Shown here: piece by piece, positions 43,095 through 54,288 of the stretch | How positions within the stretch are numbered: position 1 is the stretch's first letter | Layout of the letters: each line of letters begins with the position of its first letter | From: an uncultured Prevotellaceae bacterium | GTDB lineage: Bacteria > Bacteroidota > Bacteroidia > Bacteroidales > Bacteroidaceae | Direction: 5' to 3' | DNA length: 56,419 nucleotides | Assembly: GCA_900320585.1 (NCBI GenBank) | Contig: ONSV01000007.1 | Span: 1-56,419 of the forward strand | Notes under the pieces: model-generated | Told to the model about the DNA's origin: nothing | Seen by the model: the letters and a program-made list of their open reading frames with translations, nothing else | The model's database searches: none | Made by a program: the position numbers and the translations under genes

Positions 43095-44063
43095 CTATTC
43101 TTTCTGTTGTAGTTCTTTCTGTTGTTTTTTCACTTTCACCTTCATCTCGTCGAATCCCTCGCCATATACACCGATGACGCTGCTCTGGCTGACGAAGGCG
43201 TTGGGGTCGATCATCTTGATGAGTCGGAAGATGCTCACGCTCTCGCGCTTGCGTGCCAGGATGCAGAGCACCTTCATCTCATGTCCGGTATACCATCCAT
43301 GTCCGTCGAGAATGGTCACGCCATGCTTCATCTCGGTACCGATGGCATTGGCTATTTCCTGGTATTTTTTAGAGAAGATGAAGAACTGCACCGACTCCCT
43401 CCGTGAGTTCATCACGTAGTCGAGCATGAAGTTCTCCACCACCATCGTGCACAGACCGAACACGATTTTATAGAGCGCGTCGGTTACAGTGAAGCCGCGA
43501 GCGAAGATGAACGCCGGGAAACTGCTACCGATGATGAGCAGGTCGACGAAGATGAGGACGGTGCCCAGCGACATGTTGCGGTATTTGTTGACGATGGCCG
43601 CCACGATGTCGGTGCCGCCCGTACTGCCGTTGTGCAGGAACACCACGGCCAGTGCCGTTCCGGTGAGGCAGCATCCGATGATGAGCGACATGAAGTCCTG
43701 GTCGCCCAGCAGCCTTATCATCTTACCGCTATCGTCGGTCACCACGTCCTGTGCCACACCGAGCATGAGCGAGAGCATGCCGATGGCGTAGATGGTCTTC
43801 ACCAGGAACTTCCATCCCAGTATCTTGAGTGCGAGCACCAGCAGGATGGCGTTGATGATGAAGTAGGAATACATGATGGGTATGCCGTGCCCGTTGCTGT
43901 TGGTGGCATAGAAGATGATGGCCGAGATACCCGTCACGCCGCCCGTCACGATTTCGTAGGGCAGCAGGAAGACGGTCCATCCCACCGTATAAAGCAGAAG
44001 ACCAAGGGTTATGAAGACATAATCCTTGGCTTCGTTGTAGATATGCTTGCCTGTGATGGTCAT
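43095..44063 (-). CDS. YitT family membrane protein (DUF161/DUF2179)
   Basis: A 322-residue protein with five or six membrane helices in the first 200 residues (DUF161 part: [40 protein letters not shown], repeated Gly-rich turns). A soluble C-terminal DUF2179 domain follows (about 225-305: [30 protein letters not shown] and [19 protein letters not shown]). Function unknown; the Gly-rich repeats suggest a channel or transporter. Only one base separates it from leuS and two from rdgB, so its expression is tied to both. Confidence 0.92.
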   Translation of the reverse strand: MTITGKHIYNEAKDYVFITLGLLLYTVGWTVFLLPYEIVTGGVTGISAIIFYATNSNGHGIPIMYSYFIINAILLVLALKILGWKFLVKTIYAIGMLSLMLGVAQDVVTDDSGKMIRLLGDQDFMSLIIGCCLTGTALAVVFLHNGSTGGTDIVAAIVNKYRNMSLGTVLIFVDLLIIGSSFPAFIFARGFTVTDALYKIVFGLCTMVVENFMLDYVMNSRRESVQFFIFSKKYQEIANAIGTEMKHGVTILDGHGWYTGHEMKVLCILARKRESVSIFRLIKMIDPNAFVSQSSVIGVYGEGFDEMKVKVKKQQKELQQKE

Positions 44064-44732
44064 ATCATTTGATGACTACATTGACGATGCGCTTGGGCAC
44101 GATGATGACTTTCACCACCTTCTTGTCACCGATATACTTGAGCGAACGCTCGTCGGCGAGCACTGTCTGCTCGATGGTGGCGTTGTCGGCATCGGCGGGG
44201 AACAGAATCTGGTACCTGGCCTTTCCGTTGAACGACACGGTGAGTTGCATCTGGCTCTCCACGAGGTATTGCTCGTCGTAGGCCGGCCATTTGGCATCGC
44301 ATACCGAGCCATCCTCTCCGAGGGCTTCCCACAGTTCCTCGGCGATATGTGGGGCGAAGGGAGCGATGAGCACCACGAGCGTGCGGAGCAGTTCCTTGTT
44401 GCGGCAGCGCATCTGGGTGAGTTCGTTCACGCAGATCATGAAGGCCGAGATAGAGGTGTTGTACGAGAAGGTCTCAATGTCTTGCGACACCTTCTTGATG
44501 AGTTTGTGCACGCTCTTGAGCATCTCGGGAGTGGCGGGCTGGTCGAGGCTGAGCAGCTGTCCGTTGTTCTCGCGACCTGCACCATAGTAGAGTGCCCAGA
44601 ATTTCTTCAGGAAGCGGTGGCAGCCGTCGATGCCGTTGGTGTCCCAGGGCTTGCTCTGCTCCACGGGTCCGAGGAACATCTCATAGAGGCGCAGGGTGTC
44701 GGCGCCATAGCGCTCTACAATCATGTCGGGGT

Positions 44733-46859
<2,127 letters not shown>

Positions 46860-47201
46860 TGTAGTTGTTAATTTTCAGCATTTTATCCGTTTCGGCTGCA
46901 AATTTAGGCAAAAATCCCGATTTATGAGCGAGATAGGTGAAGAATTTGGGTTTTCCAGTTATGAAAGAGCCGATATATGGAGCCAACGGAAAAGGCTTTG
47001 GCTCCTTTCGCGCGTATATTAACAAGGTATCACGCGGGCTGTGACATCGCGAATACCGATGAGCATCACCCTAATTTGTCAATTCACGGAAAAGTGTTTT
47101 TCCATAATTTCTTAAAAAATGCAAAAAATCATCATATAATAAGGTGTATAATTAAAGATTTGCTTACTTTTGCGCCTCCAATAACATTTTGACATTATAT
47201 T
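46860..47201. promoter_or_regulatory. Divergent intergenic region of leuS and topA
   Basis: This 342-base stretch has no convincing gene. A minus-strand -7 element TAAATTTG (46906-46899) lies 40 bases from the leuS start, and a plus-strand TACTTTTG (47165-47172) lies 30 bases from the topA start. Neither has a clean TTTG at 19 bases. The middle part (46980-47070) is less A/T-rich and shows no structure I can name. A 71-codon open frame at 46977-47192 looks random in composition. Confidence 0.45.
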
Positions 47202-49559
<2,358 letters not shown>

Positions 49560-49562
49560 CCC

Positions 49563-50090
49563 ATGGTGAGAATCATCATCATCGGTTATATGGGAGCCGG
49601 GAAGACCACTGTGGGGAAAGCCCTCGCACGCGCCCTCGGACTCCCCTTCTACGACCTCGACTGGTATATTGAGAGCCGCATGCACAAGACCGTTCCCCAG
49701 ATTTTCGCCGAGAGGGGAGAGGAGGGGTTCAGGCAGGTGGAGCGCAATATGCTCCACGAGGTGGCTGAGTTCGAGGATGTCATCATCAGTTGCGGCGGCG
49801 GCACACCCTGTTTCTTCGACAACATGGCGTATCTCAATGCCCAGGGCGAGACCATCTACCTGAAGGCCACCCCCGAGGTGCTCTACAAGCACCTGCAGAT
49901 GGGCAAGACCGTGCGCCCGCTGCTGCGCGACAAGACCCCCGACGAGATGCTCGCCTTCATCACCGGCCAGCTCGGTCAGCGCGAGCCCTACTACTGTCAG
50001 GCCCGCCATACGCTCGACGTCAACTTGCTCGACAGTTACGAGAAAATCAGAATATCGGTGCAGCGCATCCGTGAGGAGCTGCACCTCTAA
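49563..50090 (+). CDS. aroK: Shikimate kinase
   Basis: A 175-residue P-loop kinase that phosphorylates shikimate at the 3-hydroxyl in aromatic amino-acid synthesis. Walker A is GYMGAGKTTVGKALA (about 8-22), the shikimate-binding Asp/Arg region is FYDLDWYIESRMHKTVPQIF, and the lid area RPLLRDKTPDEML carries the family's Arg. CGGGTPCFFDNMAYL holds the conserved GGG motif. Normal length. It lies directly behind topA and 37 bases before speA; no other aro gene is in the window. Confidence 0.95.
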   Translation: MVRIIIIGYMGAGKTTVGKALARALGLPFYDLDWYIESRMHKTVPQIFAERGEEGFRQVERNMLHEVAEFEDVIISCGGGTPCFFDNMAYLNAQGETIYLKATPEVLYKHLQMGKTVRPLLRDKTPDEMLAFITGQLGQREPYYCQARHTLDVNLLDSYEKIRISVQRIREELHL

Positions 50091-50127
50091 CCCACTTTTC
50101 CACCTCTTATCAAACTGAAGGAAGGCT

Positions 50128-52020
50128 ATGAAAAAATGGACGATTGAGGACTCCAAGGAACTCTACAACATCAACGGATGGGGCGTTTCCTATTTCGGAG
50201 TCAACGACAAAGGAAACGTGTATGTGTCGCCTTGTAAGGACGAGACCCAGGTCGACCTGCGCGAAGTGATGGACGAACTGGCCCTGCGCGATGTCACGCC
50301 CCCCGTGCTGCTGCGCTTCCCCGACATTCTCGACAACCGTATCGAGAAGACCGCCAGTTGCTTTACCAAGGCGGCCAAGGAGTATGACTACAAAGGCGAG
50401 AACTTCATCATCTATCCCATCAAGGTGAACCAGATGCAGCCGGTGGTGGAGGAGATCATCTCGCACGGCCGCAAGTTCAACCTCGGCCTTGAGGCAGGTT
50501 CCAAACCCGAGCTGCACGCCGTCATCGCCGTGCAGTGCCAGAGCGACTCGCTCATCATCTGCAACGGCTACAAGGACCAGAGCTATATCGAACTGGCCCT
50601 GCTCGCACAGAAGATGGGCAAGCGTATCTTCATCGTAGTGGAGAAGCTCAACGAGCTCGAGACCATCGCCCGCGCGGCGAAAAAACTCAACGTGAAGCCC
50701 AACCTCGGCATCCGCATCAAACTTGCCTCGTCGGGCTCGGGCAAATGGGAGGAGAGCGGCGGCGACGCCAGCAAGTTCGGCCTCACCAGCAGCGAACTGC
50801 TCGAGGCCCTCGAGATACTCGACAAGAAGGGTATGCACGACAGCCTGCGTCTCATCCACTTCCATATCGGTTCGCAGATCACCAAGATACGCCGCATACA
50901 GGCCGCCCTGCGAGAGGCTTCGCAGTTCTATATCCAGCTCCACAAGATGGGCTACAACGTCGACTTCGTGGACTGTGGCGGCGGACTGGGTGTCGACTAC
51001 GACGGCACACGCTCGCCCAGCAGCGAGAGTTCGGTCAACTACTCCATCCAGGAGTATGTGAACGACTGTATCTACACCTTCGTCGACGCCTCCAACAAGA
51101 ACGGCATCCAGCACCCCAACCTCATCACCGAGAGCGGGCGCTCGCTCTCTGCCCACCACTCCGTACTCGTGATCGACGTGCTCGAGACGGCCTCGCTGCC
51201 CGAGATGAGCGAGGACTTCGAACCCGAGGAGGGTGCCCACCAGTTGGTGAAGGACCTCTATGAGATTTGGGACAACCTCAATCCCCGCACGATGCTTGAG
51301 GACTGGCACGACGCCGAGCAGATACGTGAGGAGGCCCTCGATCTGTTCAACCACGGCATCATCGACCTGCAGACACGTGCCGAGGTGGAGAGTATGTACT
51401 GGAGCGTGACGCATGAGATCAACAGCCTCACCAAGAGCATGAAACACGTGCCCGAGGAACTGAAACGGCTCGACAAGATACTGGCCGACAAGTATTTCTG
51501 CAACTTCTCGCTCTTCCAGTCGCTGCCCGACTCGTGGGCCATCGACCAACTGTTCCCCATCATGCCTATCCAGCGGCTCAACGAGCGGCCCACCCGCAGC
51601 GCCACACTCCAGGACATCACCTGCGACAGCGACGGCAAGATAGCCAACTTCGTGACCAACCGCCATGTGTCGCATATTCTGCCCGTGCACACGCTGAGGA
51701 AGAACGAGGACTACTACCTGGGCGTGTTCCTCGTAGGAGCTTACCAGGAGATTCTCGGCGACATGCACAACCTCTTTGGCGACACCAACGCCGTGCATAT
51801 CTCGGTGAAGGACGGCCGCTACAAGATCGACCAGATTTTCGATGGCGAGACCGTGGAGGAGGTGCTGGCCTACGTGCAGTACAACCCCAAGAAGCTCGTT
51901 CGCCAACTCGAGATATGGGTGACGAAGAGCGTGAAAGAGGGCAGAATCTCGCTCGAGGAGGGCAAGGAGTTCCTCTCCAACTACCGCTCGGGCCTTTATG
52001 GATATACCTACCTGGAATGA
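50128..52020 (+). CDS. speA: Biosynthetic arginine decarboxylase
   Basis: A 630-residue PLP enzyme of the fold III (alanine racemase/ODC-like) group that turns arginine into agmatine for polyamine synthesis. The PLP Lys lies in IYPIKVNQMQPVVEEI, and other cofactor residues are in HFHIGSQI, CGGGLGVDYDG and ITESGRSLSAHHSVLV. The long C-terminal part (about 400-630) is typical of SpeA over the short ODCs; length matches. The start codon of argB overlaps its stop, so the arginine-consuming enzyme and an arginine-synthesis enzyme are translationally coupled. Confidence 0.95.
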   Translation: MKKWTIEDSKELYNINGWGVSYFGVNDKGNVYVSPCKDETQVDLREVMDELALRDVTPPVLLRFPDILDNRIEKTASCFTKAAKEYDYKGENFIIYPIKVNQMQPVVEEIISHGRKFNLGLEAGSKPELHAVIAVQCQSDSLIICNGYKDQSYIELALLAQKMGKRIFIVVEKLNELETIARAAKKLNVKPNLGIRIKLASSGSGKWEESGGDASKFGLTSSELLEALEILDKKGMHDSLRLIHFHIGSQITKIRRIQAALREASQFYIQLHKMGYNVDFVDCGGGLGVDYDGTRSPSSESSVNYSIQEYVNDCIYTFVDASNKNGIQHPNLITESGRSLSAHHSVLVIDVLETASLPEMSEDFEPEEGAHQLVKDLYEIWDNLNPRTMLEDWHDAEQIREEALDLFNHGIIDLQTRAEVESMYWSVTHEINSLTKSMKHVPEELKRLDKILADKYFCNFSLFQSLPDSWAIDQLFPIMPIQRLNERPTRSATLQDITCDSDGKIANFVTNRHVSHILPVHTLRKNEDYYLGVFLVGAYQEILGDMHNLFGDTNAVHISVKDGRYKIDQIFDGETVEEVLAYVQYNPKKLVRQLEIWVTKSVKEGRISLEEGKEFLSNYRSGLYGYTYLE

Positions 52021-52790
52021 AATCATCCGTTATTATCGTAAAAGTGGGCGGTGCCGTGGTCGAGGACGACCAACAGCTCCATGCCCTGCTCTCCCGCTTC
52101 TCCGCCATCCCTGGCAACAAGGTGCTGGTGCATGGCGGCGGACGGCGTGCCACCAAGATAGCTGCCGCCCTGGGCATCGAGAGCAAGATGGTGGGCGGCC
52201 GGCGCATCACCGACTCCCCTATGCTCGAGGTGGTGACCATGGTGTATGGTGGACTGGTGAACAAGAACCTGGTGGCGCTGCTTCAGTCTCATGGGGTGAA
52301 CGCCCTCGGACTCACCGGTGCCGACATCGATGTCATCCGGTCGCACCGGCGGCCACTGCGTGATGGCATCGACTTCGGGTTTGTGGGCGATGTCGACCGT
52401 GCCGACGGCGCGATGCTCCACACCCTCATCGAGGCCGGCATCACGCCCGTCATGGCCCCGCTCACCCACGATGGTCAGGGACATATCCTCAACACCAATG
52501 CCGATACCATCGCCTCGTCTGTGGCCACCGCCCTCGCCCCATTCTACGACGTCACCCTTGTCTACGCCTTCGAGCAGCGGGGCGTGATGACGGGCACCGG
52601 ACCCGATGCCGAGCTCATCCCCACCATCACCGCCGATACGTTCAAAACCCTCGTGGCCGACGGTACCATCAGCGGTGGCATGATACCCAAGATTGAGAAT
52701 GCACTCGACGCCGTAAGTCGCGGCGTGAAGAAAGTGGTCATTACCAGGGCCGACGCCATCGACGGCACCCAGGGCACCATGGTGATCTAA
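52017..52790 (+). CDS. argB: Acetylglutamate kinase
   Basis: A 257-residue amino-acid kinase phosphorylating N-acetylglutamate (or, in Bacteroidetes, possibly the N-succinyl form) in arginine synthesis. VIIVKVGGAVVEDD, VHGGGRRATKIAAALGI, LTGADIDVIRSHRR, LNTNADTIASSVATAL and GGMIPKIENALDAV are family motifs. The start ATG overlaps the speA stop by 4 bases (ATGA); an open frame continues upstream but falls inside speA, so the short start is chosen. The N-succinyl preference in this phylum is known for the transcarbamylase and is not tested by this sequence. Confidence 0.95.
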   Translation: MKSSVIIVKVGGAVVEDDQQLHALLSRFSAIPGNKVLVHGGGRRATKIAAALGIESKMVGGRRITDSPMLEVVTMVYGGLVNKNLVALLQSHGVNALGLTGADIDVIRSHRRPLRDGIDFGFVGDVDRADGAMLHTLIEAGITPVMAPLTHDGQGHILNTNADTIASSVATALAPFYDVTLVYAFEQRGVMTGTGPDAELIPTITADTFKTLVADGTISGGMIPKIENALDAVSRGVKKVVITRADAIDGTQGTMVI

Positions 52791-52800
52791 GGCTTTGAAT

Positions 52801-52860
52801 GGGGCCTTAAGGACCTTAAGGTCTTTAGAGTCTTTAAGGTCATCAAGGTCTTTAGGGCCC
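52801..52860 (+). repeat. AAGGTCTTTA-type repeat forming an imperfect hairpin after argB
   Basis: The 60 bases are built from variants of AAGGTCTTTA and its complement. Outer parts pair (52802-52806 with 52856-52860, 52809-52817 with 52845-52853), giving a long imperfect hairpin 10 bases after argB. It may terminate the topA-argB run, but lacks a T-run. Confidence 0.5.
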
Positions 52861-52902
52861 TTGGTTAATGATTGTTAAAACATTTGGTTTCTATAGATAC
52901 GC

Positions 52903-52928
52903 TGTAACCTTTTATAAGCCCATTCGTC
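52903..52928 (+). promoter_or_regulatory. ECF-type promoter upstream of the sigma factor gene
   Basis: TGTAACC (52903-52909), 15 bases, CGTC (52925-52928). This -35 GTAAC / -10 CGTC pair is typical of ECF sigma factor targets and differs from the housekeeping promoters of the window. It lies 15 bases before the sigma factor start, which suggests autoregulation. Confidence 0.62.
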
Positions 52929-52943
52929 ATTTTATCAGAGAAG

Positions 52944-53456
52944 ATGAAGAATATCAGTTTCCGCAACGATGTGCTGCCGTTGAAAGACGTGCTCTACAGG
53001 CTCGCGTTGCGTATCACGCTCAAGCACGAGGAAGCACAAGACATCGTGCAAGACACGCTGATAAAAGTCTGGAACAAGCGCGACGAATGGGAGAATATCG
53101 TGTCGATGGAGGCCTACTGCCTCACTATTTGCCGGAATCTTGCCCTCGATAAGATGAAGTTGCGCGCCAACCAGAACGAATCGATAGAGAACATCCATCT
53201 CGACACGCCCGACCAGGGGGGCAACCCCTACGAGCGGATGCAGCAGAAAGACCGCATCGACCTCGTGAGGCGTATGGTGAACGCTTTGCCCGAGAAGCAG
53301 CGCAGCTGCATCCAGCTGAGAGACTTCGAGGGAAAACCCTACAAGGAGATTGCCGAGATTCTCGGTATTACCGAGGAGCAAGTGAAAGTGAACATTTTCA
53401 GAGGCCGTCAGGCCATCAAGAAAAGATATCAAGAATTCGAAGGTTATGGACTATAA
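52944..53456 (+). CDS. RNA polymerase sigma-70 factor, ECF subfamily
   Basis: A 170-residue alternative sigma factor with only regions 2 and 4. Region 2 (about 10-80): VLYRLALRITLKHEEAQDIVQDTLIKVWNKR and SMEAYCLTICRNLALDKMK. Region 4 (about 110-160): NALPEKQRSCIQLRDFEGKPYKEIAEILGITEEQVKVNIF split between helices, the recognition helix being TEEQVKVNIFRGRQAIKK. It directs RNA polymerase to GTAAC/CGTC-like promoters, and one lies just upstream. The downstream gene overlaps it by 11 bases and encodes a one-helix membrane protein, the usual layout of sigma and anti-sigma factor. Signal and regulon are unknown. Confidence 0.93.
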   Translation: MKNISFRNDVLPLKDVLYRLALRITLKHEEAQDIVQDTLIKVWNKRDEWENIVSMEAYCLTICRNLALDKMKLRANQNESIENIHLDTPDQGGNPYERMQQKDRIDLVRRMVNALPEKQRSCIQLRDFEGKPYKEIAEILGITEEQVKVNIFRGRQAIKKRYQEFEGYGL

Positions 53457-53910
53457 GTACATCGAACAATTGCTGGAGCGCTACTGGCAGTGCGAGACGA
53501 CACTCGAGGAGGAGCAGATCCTCCGCACGTTCTTCTCGCAAGAGAACGTGCCGGCATGCCTTCTGCCCTACAAAGACCTGTTCACCTACGAGCAGATGGC
53601 TGTGGAGGAGCAGGTGTTGGGCGATGACTTCGACCAACGGATGCTTGAGATGACGGGCGAGGCCGCCCCGGTGAAAGCACGCACCATCAGTATGGTGCAG
53701 CGCCTGAAGCCACTCTTCAAGGCCGCCGCCATCGTAGCCATCATCCTCACGCTCGGCAATGCCTCCCAAGTGGCCTTCCAGCCCAAGGACAACATCCAGA
53801 TTACCGAGAACGACCTCTACGAGAAACCTACCGACGGAGTGTCGGTGGCTCAGGCCGACACCATGCGTGCCGACTCGATGAAACTCTCGGAACTGCCCAT
53901 ACTCAAGTAG
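53446..53910 (+). CDS. Small membrane protein, probable anti-sigma partner
   Basis: A 154-residue protein with no enzyme motif I recognise. Residues 1-80 are acidic and helical (MDYKYIEQLLERYWQCETTLEEEQILRTFF), comparable to the sigma-binding part of short Bacteroidetes anti-sigma-like proteins. A single membrane segment follows (LFKAAAIVAIILTLGNA, about 91-107), and about 45 residues lie outside. The sigma gene overlaps its start by 11 bases, so translation is coupled. The function is inferred from position, size and topology; similar proteins have been mislabelled as metabolic enzymes in databases. It lacks a FecR-like domain. Confidence 0.65.
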   Translation: MDYKYIEQLLERYWQCETTLEEEQILRTFFSQENVPACLLPYKDLFTYEQMAVEEQVLGDDFDQRMLEMTGEAAPVKARTISMVQRLKPLFKAAAIVAIILTLGNASQVAFQPKDNIQITENDLYEKPTDGVSVAQADTMRADSMKLSELPILK

Positions 53911-54010
53911 ATATTTCTATGCTTTCTCTATAAAATCAAATGTTTAGTAAAACAAAATGAAACTGTGAAGTTTCAATTCTCTCAAATTTTTCATAACATA
54001 CTAATGGAGG

Positions 54011-54042
54011 AAAGACCGTTGCCCAGTGAGGCAATGGTCTTT
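54011..54042 (+). terminator. Hairpin after the sigma/anti-sigma pair
   Basis: A 13-bp stem with one G-U pair (54011-54023 with 54030-54042) and a 6-base loop, about 100 bases after the anti-sigma stop. Only a short T-run precedes the next bases. It likely ends the sigma operon. Confidence 0.6.
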
Positions 54043-54212
54043 CTGCGTATAACTGCGGAAATTGAATTGTGATTTGCTCTTCTCTTCCTTGGACTCCATT
54101 TTTTATTCTTCTGTTAGTACAGTTTTTAGAGTCATTTGTTCCAAATAATCTTTTTTTTACCTCTTTAATACAATTAATTCGAAAAAAAACAACGGATTAC
54201 AATAAAATTTCA

Positions 54213-54220
54213 TAAATTTG
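54213..54220 (+). promoter_or_regulatory. Possible -7 element of the secreted protein gene
   Basis: TAAATTTG matches TAnnTTTG and lies 68 bases before the start codon; no TTTG is seen 19 bases upstream. The 378-base gap before the gene is strongly A+T-rich and otherwise holds only the hairpin at 54011-54042. Confidence 0.45.
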
Positions 54221-54288
54221 TCCCCAGATTGGCATTTTGCGGAAGATTGTGATGAAAATTATACAACTAATATAAAAAAATCAAAATC

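Noticed and set aside
46977..47192. A 71-codon open frame between leuS and topA
   Set aside because: It has no ribosome-binding site or protein-like composition and overlaps the likely topA promoter.
51534..52016. An upstream extension of argB within speA
   Set aside because: The extension is in the wrong frame over conserved speA sequence, and the true argB start is the ATGA overlap.
50110..52026. A 638-codon minus-strand frame over speA
   Set aside because: Exact shadow of speA, whose PLP motifs are unmistakable.
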